Shown: positions 8,530 to 16,252 of the stretch, piece by piece
Layout of the letters: every line of letters starts with the position of its first letter
How positions within the stretch are numbered: the first letter of the stretch is position 1
Origin: an uncultured Pelagibacteraceae bacterium
Lineage (GTDB): Bacteria > Pseudomonadota > Alphaproteobacteria > Pelagibacterales > Pelagibacteraceae
DNA length: 19,138 nt
Assembly: GCA_913052435.1 (NCBI GenBank)
Contig: CAJXDV010000009.1
Span: 1 to 19,138 of the forward strand
Direction of reading: 5' to 3'
The notes under the pieces: generated by a model
Database searches by the model: none
The model's input: the letters and a program-made list of their open reading frames with translations, nothing else
Told to the model about the DNA's origin: nothing
Made by a program: the position numbers and the translations under genes

Positions 8530-9089
8530 ATTATTTTACCAAAAATAATTTTTGATAATCCATATTTTTTTTCCCTCAAGATAGTTAGATCTTTAGAAAT
8601 TTGTTCTTCTAATTTCTTGTTTCTATGGATGATTATTAAAGTTTTTTTGTTTGCAATTTTTAATTTTTTTATTTCAGCAACTAATTGATTTATTTTGGTG
8701 TCTTTAAATGGAGGATCTAAAAAAACTAAATCAAAATTTTTATAAATTAAGTTAGTTAGATTTATGTTGTAAGCATTTTTATTGATAATTTGAGCTTTTT
8801 TATTTAGACTTAGTTGGTCAATATTTTTTTTTAATATCTCAATCGACTTTGAATAATTTTCAAAAAAAACTACTTGGCTGACACCTCTTGACAAACATTC
8901 TATTCCAAATGAGCCGGTGCCTGCAAATAAATCAAGAACTTTTGCTTTTTTTAGGTCTACAAATTCATTTTTGGAATGTTCTACAATATTAAAAATTGAC
9001 TCTCTAACTAAATCTTTTAATGGTCGAGTCGAATTATCTAAAGGATCAAGTATTTTTTTACCTTTTAAATAACCTCCTATAATTCTCAT
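8526..9089 (-). CDS. rsmD: 16S rRNA (guanine966-N2)-methyltransferase
   Basis: SAM-dependent enzyme that methylates N2 of G966 in 16S rRNA on the small subunit. The protein begins MRIIGGYLKGKKI and carries STRPLKDLVRESIFNI, both typical of RsmD. The SAM-binding motif I is VLDLFAGTGSFGIE (residues 51-64) and the catalytic motif is DPPF at 125-128. The 187-residue length is normal. Its ATG overlaps the purD stop (ATGA), so it is the second gene of a purD-rsmD pair. Its 3' end overlaps the end of convergent pgi by 4 bases, and an AT-only inverted repeat lies within its last codons. Confidence 0.95.
   Translation of the reverse strand: MRIIGGYLKGKKILDPLDNSTRPLKDLVRESIFNIVEHSKNEFVDLKKAKVLDLFAGTGSFGIECLSRGVSQVVFFENYSKSIEILKKNIDQLSLNKKAQIINKNAYNINLTNLIYKNFDLVFLDPPFKDTKINQLVAEIKKLKIANKKTLIIIHRNKKLEEQISKDLTILREKKYGLSKIIFGKII
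8528..8551. terminator. Possible bidirectional terminator hairpin between pgi and rsmD
   Basis: A perfect 10-base inverted repeat (AAATTATTTT / AAAATAATTT) with a 4-base loop ACCA spans the convergent gene ends and is followed by a short T run on the plus strand. The stem is entirely A-T, hence weak, and the region is AT-rich, so chance is possible. Its placement exactly where two operons converge supports a role in termination. Confidence 0.35.
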
Positions 9090-10351
9090 TTGTTTATAAC
9101 TTTGTGACCTATATCACTTCTATAAAAACCATTTTTCCAACTTAGTTTTTTTATTTGTTCAATTATTTGATTTCTTGATTTTATAAATTCATCAGAAGTA
9201 GATACAAAATTTAAAACCCTACCACCTGTTGCATAAATTTTGTCACTTATAATTTCGGTTCCCGCATGGAAGATAAAATTATTTTTATCTTGTTTTAAAT
9301 TATTAAAATTTTGGATTTCAATATTTTTCTTATAGGATTCAGGATATCCATTTGAACATAGAACGATACAAAGGCTTTTTTTTTCATACCATTCTATATT
9401 TTGTTTCTCTAAGTTTTTTTCGCAACATGAGATTATTAAATCTAACAAATCAGACTTTAGTAAAGGTAATATGGTCTGACATTCTGGATCACCCATTCTA
9501 ACATTATATTCAATTAGATATGGATCATTATGTTTAATCATAAGTCCAGCATACAAAAAACCTACATATGTCTCTCCAATTTCACTTATAGCATTTAGAG
9601 TTGGTTTTATTATTCGATTAATTATTTTTGATTCTAGCTCAGGGTTTAAAAGACTTGATGGAGAATAAGCTCCCATACCGCCTGTATTTTTACCCACATC
9701 TCCCTCTCCAACTCTTTTATGATCTTGAGCAGTATTAAAACTTTTGAAACTTTTTCCATCAGATATAATAAAATAACTCATTTCTTCACCTTCTAAAAAT
9801 TCTTCAACTAATATGTGATCAGCTTTTCCAAATTTTCCATTAAATATTTCAATTGTAGCATTTTTTGAACTTTCCAGATCTTTGCAAATATAAACCCCTT
9901 TACCTGCAGCTAAAACATCAGCTTTAATTACTATAGGCATTTTAACATTTTGCAAAAATTTGAAAGTTTCTTCTTTATTTTTAAAAGTTCCAAATTTTGC
10001 GGTTGGTATTTTATATTTTTCACAAATTTGTTTCGTGAAAATTTTTGATCCTTCTAGTTGAGCCACTTCTTGTTTTGGTCCAAAAACTTTAACATTTTTT
10101 TTATCTAGAAAATTTACAATTCCATTAACCAAAGGTTTCTCTGGACCAACAATTACCAAATCTATATCTGCACTTTCAACAAATTCGTAAATTTTTTTAA
10201 AATCATCAATTTCTATTTTTACGTTTTCTGCAATTATGCCAGTTCCGGCATTGCCTGGTATACAGTACATTTTTTTAAGTTTTGGAGACTTTGATATTTG
10301 AAATGCTAAAGCATGTTCCCTTCCACCACTCCCCAAAATTGCAATTTTCAT
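9086..10351 (-). CDS. purD: Phosphoribosylamine-glycine ligase (GAR synthetase)
   Basis: Second step of de novo purine synthesis: joins phosphoribosylamine and glycine using ATP. The ATP-grasp protein of 421 residues has the normal length. Visible motifs are the N-terminal ILGSGGREHALA (5-16), GPEKPLVNGI (69-78), the ATP-grasp segments VIKADVLAAGKGV (141-153) and EEFLEGEEMS, the AQDHKRVGEGDVGKNTGGMG signature (208-227), and YNVRMGDPECQ (282-292) with metal-binding Glu/Asn. It is the first gene of the purD-rsmD pair with a 4-base overlap at its end. Its start is only 23 bases from the start of the divergent DUF2093 gene, so promoter elements for each must reach into the other's coding sequence. 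No PurR-type operator was recognised. Confidence 0.97.
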   Translation of the reverse strand: MKIAILGSGGREHALAFQISKSPKLKKMYCIPGNAGTGIIAENVKIEIDDFKKIYEFVESADIDLVIVGPEKPLVNGIVNFLDKKNVKVFGPKQEVAQLEGSKIFTKQICEKYKIPTAKFGTFKNKEETFKFLQNVKMPIVIKADVLAAGKGVYICKDLESSKNATIEIFNGKFGKADHILVEEFLEGEEMSYFIISDGKSFKSFNTAQDHKRVGEGDVGKNTGGMGAYSPSSLLNPELESKIINRIIKPTLNAISEIGETYVGFLYAGLMIKHNDPYLIEYNVRMGDPECQTILPLLKSDLLDLIISCCEKNLEKQNIEWYEKKSLCIVLCSNGYPESYKKNIEIQNFNNLKQDKNNFIFHAGTEIISDKIYATGGRVLNFVSTSDEFIKSRNQIIEQIKKLSWKNGFYRSDIGHKVINK

Positions 10352-10365
10352 ATATTCAAATATAT
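10350..10365. repeat. Imperfect AT palindrome in the purD/DUF2093 divergent gap
   Basis: ATATATTCAAATATAT is a near-perfect palindrome centred in the 23-base gap between the two divergent start codons. It could hold back-to-back -10 elements or an operator, or be chance in AT-rich DNA. Confidence 0.3.
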
Positions 10366-10374
10366 ATCTTATAA

Positions 10375-10572
10375 ATGAAAAACAAGTTAGCTAAATTAAA
10401 ATTTTTGCCAAATAATTTTGAAATAATAGAAGAAGGTGATCATGTTATCTGCGCTATTTCAGGAAAAAAAATTCTTTTAGAAAATTTAAAATATTGGAAT
10501 GTAGAAGATCAAGAGTCTTATTTTTCTTATATTGAGGCGTCAATTAAAAGAGAAAAGTTGATGAAAAAATAA
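10375..10572 (+). CDS. DUF2093 small protein
   Basis: A 65-residue cytosolic protein of unknown function. The pattern LKFLPNNFEIIEEGDHVICAISGKKI followed by LENLKYWNVEDQESY fits the alphaproteobacterial DUF2093 family as I remember it: a hydrophobic start, a G-D-[HY]-V-x-C-A-x-[ST]-G core, and L-x-Y-W-[NS]-V-[DE]-x-Q-E-[AS]-Y. There is no signal peptide or membrane segment. A single conserved Cys lies at about residue 26. No Shine-Dalgarno precedes the ATG. It stands alone between divergent purD and convergent lpxL-like, and its stop is 2 bases from the stop of the latter. The conserved core and its retention in such a compact genome support it being a real gene despite its size. Confidence 0.82.
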   Translation: MKNKLAKLKFLPNNFEIIEEGDHVICAISGKKILLENLKYWNVEDQESYFSYIEASIKREKLMKK

Positions 10573-10584
10573 TATTACTTTTTC
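10563..10584. terminator. Possible shared terminator palindrome between DUF2093 and lpxL-like
   Basis: A 22-base near-palindrome (GAAAAAATAAT / ATTACTTTTTC, one mismatch) covers both stop codons of the convergent genes, with flanking A and T runs that would give a U-tract in either direction. It has no natural loop and an almost all A-T stem, so support is weak. Confidence 0.25.
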
Positions 10585-11435
10585 CACCTATCGTGCGTCC
10601 AAATCCATTGATCAAGATTTTTAATTATCATTTTTTCTAAAATATTGTTTAAAAATAAAGTTATTTCCTCAATTGATTTCTTTGAATTTACTATAATGGG
10701 TTTAGACACGTACATTTTAAAATAAAAATTGTTATATCTTTTAATATAGATTGGCACCAATTGACATTTATACTTTTTGATTAATTGTGCCGGGATAGTT
10801 GTAGTTGTAGCTAAATTTCCAAAAAAATTTACTTTTGAACCTTCTCTTACTCTTTGATCAATCATTAAAGCAACTGATGTTCCCTTTTTTAAACATTTAA
10901 TTAATTGTCTTGTTCCAGATCTACCTTTCTTAATTTGTTTTTTGCAAATATGATCTATTCTTATTTTTTCCATAGTTTTATTTAAAAAAACATTATTTAA
11001 AGGCCTATAAATTGCCGCCAAATCGATACCTGCCTTTTCTATTTGCATAGCCATTAATTCAAAATTATTAAAATGACCTGAAATAAAGACTGTTCTTCTA
11101 TTTTCTTTTTTAATTTTTTCTAAATATTCTTTTCCGTCTATTTTAATAAAATTATTAAGCTTATTATTTCTAAAATTTTTTAAGTGAGGGTACTCAGCGA
11201 AAATTCTTCCATAATTACCCAATACATTATTTGCAATTTGATAATTATTTATTTTTGATGAAATTTTAGCTTTTTTGAGATTTTCAATTATAAGAGATTT
11301 GGACCTAAAAATTGGACCAAAAAACTTTCCAATTATAAATCCTAAATTTGAAGAAATTTTATAACCAATTATTCTAAAAAGAATAAATAGCGCATAAATA
11401 ATTACAAATTCAAAAAAATATATTATTTTTTTCAT
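10575..11435 (-). CDS. Lipid A biosynthesis acyltransferase (LpxL/HtrB-like)
   Basis: Predicted inner-membrane acyltransferase that adds a secondary acyl chain to Kdo-lipid A. The protein starts with a membrane anchor (about residues 4-22), then shows the acyltransferase motif with His121 and Glu126 (GHFNNFE, the HX4D/E box). Further on come IYRPLNN (142-148) and the MIDQRVREGSKVNFFG segment (191-206), all typical of the LpxL/LpxM/LpxP group. The 286-residue length is slightly under the approximately 306 of E. coli LpxL. The start overlaps the lpxK stop (ATGA), making it the last gene of the lipid A operon. Which acyl donor it uses and which position it acylates cannot be told from sequence alone, so I give no specific symbol. 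Confidence 0.88.
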   Translation of the reverse strand: MKKIIYFFEFVIIYALFILFRIIGYKISSNLGFIIGKFFGPIFRSKSLIIENLKKAKISSKINNYQIANNVLGNYGRIFAEYPHLKNFRNNKLNNFIKIDGKEYLEKIKKENRRTVFISGHFNNFELMAMQIEKAGIDLAAIYRPLNNVFLNKTMEKIRIDHICKKQIKKGRSGTRQLIKCLKKGTSVALMIDQRVREGSKVNFFGNLATTTTIPAQLIKKYKCQLVPIYIKRYNNFYFKMYVSKPIIVNSKKSIEEITLFLNNILEKMIIKNLDQWIWTHDRWKK

Positions 11436-12355
11436 AATCTTTCTTCTAAAAAGCGTGAAAATTTTTTAATGTTTTTAATTTGCAAATTTACTTTTAAGAA
11501 TTTTATATTTTTTTTATTTTTATTATTTAATCTAAAATAATCCTTTTCGGTTGTAATTATTTCTAATTTATTATTTTTTGCTATTTTTTTTATTTTCTTT
11601 ATTTCCGAATTTGAAAATTTATGATGGTCAGGAAAAACAAATTTCTCTTTTATTTTAAATTTATATTTTTTTAAAGTTCTTTCATATTCTTCAGGGTTTC
11701 CCAATCCTGAAAAAATAATAAATTTTTTATTTCTATTAAAATTTTTTATATTTAATGGCACATATTTACCTTCAAAAATTTTTAAATTATTATTTATTTT
11801 TTTTAACAATAAAAAAAGTTTCTTGTTTTTCTTTTCTCCATTTAAAAAAATTGCATCATAATTTTTAATTGCTGAAATGTTTTCTCTTAAGGGGCCAGCA
11901 GGCAATAATAAACCATTTCCTATTCCTTCAGATGTATTGAAACAGGCAATAGTTAAATCGTATTTAATACTTTTTTCTTGAAGGCCATCGTCCATTATAG
12001 CAACATCATATTTAAGTTTTTGTGCAATTTTAAGACCATTATCCCTATAATTTGTACATATTAAATTTCCATTAGATCTTAATAGACTTTGTTCATCAGA
12101 CTGATCACTATATTTTTTTTTAACAAATACAGTTTTATATTTTTTTTTTAAAATTTTATCAATTTTTATTGACAAAGGTGTTTTTCCTGTTCCACCAACA
12201 CAAATATTGCCAATACAAATTGTTTTTATAGAAAATTTTTTTTTAACAGAAAATTTTTTAATTAGATTAATCAAAAAAGTAAGAACAGTTAAAGGGTATA
12301 ATAATAATGATAAGAAATTTTTTTCACTCCAAAAAACTGGCTTAATTATCTTCAT
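11432..12355 (-). CDS. lpxK: Tetraacyldisaccharide 4'-kinase
   Basis: Phosphorylates the 4' position of the lipid A disaccharide at the inner face of the inner membrane. The N-terminus is hydrophobic (about residues 14-32). The P-loop GNICVGGTGKTP is at 49-60, DDGLQ at 122-126, GNGLLLPAGPLRE at 147-159, FSGLGNPEEYERTL further on, and FPDHHKFS carries the family's conserved His. The length of 307 is normal. One feature is unusual: the segment after the P-loop domain strand, usually containing R-G-Y-G, reads KKKYSDQSDEQSLL, so that glycine-rich turn is not conserved here. The gene overlaps waaA by 1 base and the acyltransferase by 4 bases, giving a biosynthetically coherent order. Confidence 0.95.
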   Translation of the reverse strand: MKIIKPVFWSEKNFLSLLLYPLTVLTFLINLIKKFSVKKKFSIKTICIGNICVGGTGKTPLSIKIDKILKKKYKTVFVKKKYSDQSDEQSLLRSNGNLICTNYRDNGLKIAQKLKYDVAIMDDGLQEKSIKYDLTIACFNTSEGIGNGLLLPAGPLRENISAIKNYDAIFLNGEKKNKKLFLLLKKINNNLKIFEGKYVPLNIKNFNRNKKFIIFSGLGNPEEYERTLKKYKFKIKEKFVFPDHHKFSNSEIKKIKKIAKNNKLEIITTEKDYFRLNNKNKKNIKFLKVNLQIKNIKKFSRFLEERL

Positions 12356-13590
12356 TAGATATATTTTTTAATCTCAAATAAATTTTTGATAAGTATTTTT
12401 TTTCCAATTGAAAATAATTTTTGATTTAATAATCGAGATTGCTTATATTTTATTTTTTTCAGTATTATTTTTTGCATGTTAAAAACATTATTAACTTTAG
12501 ATGATATATTAAGATTTCCCAACATGGTGTAAACTTCTTTAAAATTTTGTATATTTGGTCCATGCACAATATAGTTGCCCAATCTGGCTGGTTCGAGCGG
12601 ATTTTGTCCTCCATGAGATATTAAGGAACCTCCCAAAAAGGTAACATTAGATATTTTATAAAACATTGATGCTTCTCCATAAGCATCTACTAAATAAATA
12701 TCTGTATCTTTATTAATTTTTTTCAAAGATGAATGTGTTACGATTTTTAATCCAATTTTTTTTAAATCATTAATTATAACATCCGATCTATTTATATGTC
12801 TTGGAATTATTATTGTTAATAAATTTTTCTTGATCAATTTTATTTTTCTGTGAACTTTTCCAACTAACAATTCTTCATTTTGATGAGTGCTAGCTGCACA
12901 CCAAATTTGTCTATTTTTAAATTTATTTTTAAGGTTTAGATTTGTTTTATGAGATTTTTTTTCACCATAATATTTCAAATTTCCTGCGATTCTTAAATTT
13001 TTTACACCAAGAGTTTTCAAGTATTTTAATGTTTCAAAATTTTGAGGCAAAGCTAAAGAAATTTTATTAAATAAATTTTTTGAAAAATTAGAAAAAATTT
13101 TCCAGTTATTAAAACTTTTTTTTGTTATTCTCGCATTTAAAAGGATAATTGGAATTTTTTTTAAATGTAAATTTTTATACATGTTTGGCCAAATTTCAGA
13201 CTCAACAAAAATAGATAATTGTGGCTTCCAATATTTAATAAATTTATTTGAAAAATAATTAGTATCTATTGGAAAATATTTGTGAATTGTTTTTTTAAAT
13301 TTATATTTAGAAAAAACCAATGCAGAGCTTGTTGTAGAGGAAGTAATTAGAATTCTTTTTACCTTTTTATTTTTTTCGAGTTCTTTAACAACTGGAATTA
13401 TACTTACGATTTCACCAACGCTAGCCCCATGTATCCAGATTGTTTTTTTATTTGATATCTTATTTGAGTAAATGCAAAATTTTTCTATAAATCTTTTTGG
13501 ATCTTCTTTTCCAGATATAACTCTAAATAAAATAATAATCGGAGAGAAAATTACAATTATTAATCCTAAAAACTCATAAAAAAAATACAT
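12355..13590 (-). CDS. waaA: 3-deoxy-D-manno-octulosonic acid (Kdo) transferase
   Basis: Transfers Kdo from CMP-Kdo onto the lipid A precursor at the inner membrane; GT30 family, also called kdtA. Residues 4-23 form the N-terminal membrane anchor. The catalytic Glu is Glu60 in IWIHGASVGE. Other signature stretches are FVESEIWPNM, ILLNARI, IIPRHINR, and the donor-binding GGSLISHGGQNPLEPA near residue 315. The 411 residues are close to the family norm. The gene overlaps both neighbours, msbA upstream and lpxK downstream, by one base. Whether one or two Kdo residues are added cannot be judged from the sequence. Confidence 0.96.
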   Translation of the reverse strand: MYFFYEFLGLIIVIFSPIIILFRVISGKEDPKRFIEKFCIYSNKISNKKTIWIHGASVGEIVSIIPVVKELEKNKKVKRILITSSTTSSALVFSKYKFKKTIHKYFPIDTNYFSNKFIKYWKPQLSIFVESEIWPNMYKNLHLKKIPIILLNARITKKSFNNWKIFSNFSKNLFNKISLALPQNFETLKYLKTLGVKNLRIAGNLKYYGEKKSHKTNLNLKNKFKNRQIWCAASTHQNEELLVGKVHRKIKLIKKNLLTIIIPRHINRSDVIINDLKKIGLKIVTHSSLKKINKDTDIYLVDAYGEASMFYKISNVTFLGGSLISHGGQNPLEPARLGNYIVHGPNIQNFKEVYTMLGNLNISSKVNNVFNMQKIILKKIKYKQSRLLNQKLFSIGKKILIKNLFEIKKYI

Positions 13591-15332
13591 TAACTATTTT
13601 TTATCTGTCTGTTGTAAAAATTCTTATAAATTTCTGAGTCTTTTAATAATTCTTCATGTTTGCCAGAGTCAACAACTGCGCCTTTATCCATCACATATAT
13701 TTTATCCGAATTTAAAATAGTAGAGAGTCTATGAGCAATTACCACTGTTGTTTTATTTGAGGTTAAAATATTAAGTGCTTTTTGAATTTTGTCTTCTGTG
13801 TCAGAGTCCAAAGATGAAGTTGCCTCGTCCAAAAGTATAATTTTGCTATTTTTTAAAAAAGCACGAGCAATTGACAGTCTCTGTTTTTCGCCTCCGGATA
13901 ATTTTACTCCATTTTCGCCAATTATAGTCTCAAATTTTTTCTCTAAATTATTTACAAAATCTAAACACATGGATAGTTCAGCAGCTTTGTAAATTTCCTC
14001 TTCTGAAGTATCGGGCTTCGCATATTTAATGTTATTATAGACGGTATCATCAAATAATGTTGTATTTTGATCAACTATTGAAATTTCCTTTCTTAAAGAG
14101 TCGAGATTTACTTTTTTTATGGATTGTCCATCTATAAAGATATCACCAGATGTGGAGTCATATATTCTTGGAATTAGATTTAAAAGTGTTGATTTTCCCG
14201 AACCACTATAACCTACTAACGCAATCATTTTGCCACCGCTTATTTCAAAATTAATATTTTTGAGAACTTCATTATCTTCGTTGGACAAATAATTAAAGTT
14301 TACGTTATTAAATGTTATTGTCCCATTTATTAAATTTAGATTTTTTTCATTTTCATTTTTATTAATCTTATTTTGTATATCAATAATTGGCAGTATTCTT
14401 TTTGCTGCAGACAAACCTTGACCAACTCCAATGTTTATTGTTGCTAAAGATTTAACAGGTTGATAGGCCAACATCATTGCAGCTAAAAATGAAAAAAAAT
14501 TATTTATACTTAATTGTCCACTAATTATCATTTTACCTGAATAATAAATTAATATAGCAATCATTGTTCCAGTTAAAACCTCCATTATTGGAGTCGCTCT
14601 AATTAAAATGGTTGCGATTTTTATTGATTTTTCTTTTAATTCATTGACGAATTTTTCTGATCTTTCATATTCAAAGTTTTCTCTTTGAAATATTTTAATA
14701 ATTTTGTGGTTTTTGAATAAATCAATTAAATATTTACTAAGATCTCCCGATCTTTCTTGCGCCTCAGTAGCAACTTTTGCCATTCTTTTTCCTAATCTTT
14801 TTGCTGTGATTGAGGCTAGAGGTATCATAATTAAAGCGATCAATGATAAAATCCAATTCTGAATAAACATCACAACAAGCAAACCTACTAAAGTCAATCC
14901 ATCTTTAAAAAAATTTAAAAAAGAAGTACTCAACATTCCTGTAATTTGATTCACATCAAAATTTATATTTGAAATATATTTTCCAGAGTGTCTGTTCTCT
15001 ATGTATTCAGTATCTGCTTTTATGAAAGATGAAAGCATATTAATTTGTAATTTTTTTTTAACCTCCTCAGCAACTTTGATCATTAAAGTTTTTGCAATAT
15101 AAAGAGAAATTCCTTTTGTTGAAAATGCAATAATAATTAAAATAGGAATAACAAAAATTAAGGTTTGATCTTTATTTAAAAAAATTTTTTCTATGGCAGG
15201 ATCCAAAAGCCAAGCGGTAGCAGATGTGCTAATAGCGACTAAAATCGAGAAAAAAACTGCAAGAAAAATTTTATTTAAAAAATTTTTTGTATAATCTTTA
15301 TATAGTCTTTTTAAAATTTGTATATTCGACAT
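13590..15332 (-). CDS. msbA: ABC transporter, MsbA-type lipid A/LPS flippase
   Basis: Fused membrane-ATPase half-transporter of 580 residues; as a homodimer it would flip Kdo-lipid A to the periplasmic face. An N-terminal six-helix transmembrane domain (about residues 15-320) precedes the nucleotide-binding domain with Walker A GYSGSGKST at 374-382, the Q-loop region near SIVDQNTTLFDD, signature LSGGEKQR, Walker B LLDEATSS with Asp502 and Glu503, and the switch His in VVIAHRLST. All ATPase residues are intact. MsbA is chosen over a generic multidrug exporter because waaA, lpxK and an lpxL-like gene follow directly. The start abuts the ubiA stop with no gap, and the end overlaps waaA by one base. 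Confidence 0.9.
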   Translation of the reverse strand: MSNIQILKRLYKDYTKNFLNKIFLAVFFSILVAISTSATAWLLDPAIEKIFLNKDQTLIFVIPILIIIAFSTKGISLYIAKTLMIKVAEEVKKKLQINMLSSFIKADTEYIENRHSGKYISNINFDVNQITGMLSTSFLNFFKDGLTLVGLLVVMFIQNWILSLIALIMIPLASITAKRLGKRMAKVATEAQERSGDLSKYLIDLFKNHKIIKIFQRENFEYERSEKFVNELKEKSIKIATILIRATPIMEVLTGTMIAILIYYSGKMIISGQLSINNFFSFLAAMMLAYQPVKSLATINIGVGQGLSAAKRILPIIDIQNKINKNENEKNLNLINGTITFNNVNFNYLSNEDNEVLKNINFEISGGKMIALVGYSGSGKSTLLNLIPRIYDSTSGDIFIDGQSIKKVNLDSLRKEISIVDQNTTLFDDTVYNNIKYAKPDTSEEEIYKAAELSMCLDFVNNLEKKFETIIGENGVKLSGGEKQRLSIARAFLKNSKIILLDEATSSLDSDTEDKIQKALNILTSNKTTVVIAHRLSTILNSDKIYVMDKGAVVDSGKHEELLKDSEIYKNFYNRQIKNS

Positions 15333-16199
15333 TTATATGATTTTTCCTATTAATAGGTTAATAAAAATTACAAGTCCTAGAATGTTATTACTTTTAAATT
15401 TTATCAGACAATCATTAGAGTCGTTAACATTTAATTTATTAATTTGAAATAAAATCAAATGAGTTATTGGAATAATTAAAAATAGATAATAAAAAATTTT
15501 AAAATTCATTAAAGTTCCTATAAACACCAGTGAAGCTATAAAAATTAAATAACATATAAAAATAAATTTCTTTGGGTTTTTTTTAAACTTAATTGAAGTT
15601 GATTTAACTCCTATAATCTCATCATCTTTAATATCTTGATATCCATATATTGTGTCGTAGCCTAGTGTCCAAAATATGGCTCCAATATAAAATAAAATAG
15701 GAATTAAAGAGATCTCATTATTTATAGAAGTCCAAGCCAAAACTAGTCCATAATTAAAAGTAATGCCCAAAAATAATTGCGGCCAATATGTAAATCTTTT
15801 CATTAAAGGATAGGTAAACGCAAATGGCATTGAAAGTAGAGCCATTATGATTGTAAATTGATTAAAATTTATCAAAACTAAAAAAGCTAAGCCACATAAA
15901 ATAAAAACATATAACAACCCAAATTTTACAGAAATTTTTTTAGATGCTATTGGCCTATTTTTTGTTCTCTCAACTTTTTTATCAATATTTCTGTCAACTA
16001 TGTCATTTATTATACATCCGGCAGATCTCATAAGTATAGCTCCCAATAAGAATAGAATTCCATAAAATAAGAAATTATTAAAACTGGAGTTAAAGTTATA
16101 TGCAATAGTTAAACCCCAGATACATGGCCAGAAGAGAAGCATAAAGCCAATTGGTTTATTTAGTCTTGTGAGTTCAATAAATAATCTGATGTTTTGCAT
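15333..16199 (-). CDS. ubiA: 4-hydroxybenzoate polyprenyltransferase
   Basis: Inner-membrane enzyme that attaches the polyprenyl tail to 4-hydroxybenzoate in ubiquinone synthesis. The 288-residue protein is strongly hydrophobic, with about eight or nine membrane segments. The first Asp-rich motif is NDIVDRNID (residues 65-73) followed by VERTKNRPI. The second is YDTIYGYQDIKDD (181-193), with SLIP and KSTSIKF nearby. Both motifs bind Mg-prenyl diphosphate and both are complete. A related prenyltransferase (heme O, chlorophyll) is less likely because the motif variants are those of UbiA. It is the first gene of the transcript that continues into msbA-waaA-lpxK-lpxL-like, with no gap to msbA. 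Confidence 0.94.
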   Translation of the reverse strand: MQNIRLFIELTRLNKPIGFMLLFWPCIWGLTIAYNFNSSFNNFLFYGILFLLGAILMRSAGCIINDIVDRNIDKKVERTKNRPIASKKISVKFGLLYVFILCGLAFLVLINFNQFTIIMALLSMPFAFTYPLMKRFTYWPQLFLGITFNYGLVLAWTSINNEISLIPILFYIGAIFWTLGYDTIYGYQDIKDDEIIGVKSTSIKFKKNPKKFIFICYLIFIASLVFIGTLMNFKIFYYLFLIIPITHLILFQINKLNVNDSNDCLIKFKSNNILGLVIFINLLIGKII

Positions 16200-16209
16200 T
16201 ATAATTTAC

Positions 16210-16238
16210 TTGTAAATAACAAAGGCAAGATTCATAAT
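16210..16238 (+). promoter_or_regulatory. Candidate promoter of the DUF2721 gene
   Basis: TTGTAA (16210-16215), a 17-base spacer and CATAAT (16233-16238) match the sigma-70 pattern at 4/6 and 5/6. The predicted transcript would begin only about 8 bases before the ATG at 16253. AT richness limits certainty. Confidence 0.4.
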
Positions 16239-16241
16239 CAA
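16213..16241 (-). promoter_or_regulatory. Candidate promoter of the ubiA-msbA-lipid A operon
   Basis: On the minus strand TTGATT (16236-16241) and TATTTA (16213-16218) are 17 bases apart and about 14 bases from the ubiA start. The -10 is a poor match. It occupies the same bases as the opposing candidate promoter. Confidence 0.25.
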
Positions 16242-16252
16242 ACTGATTCGTA

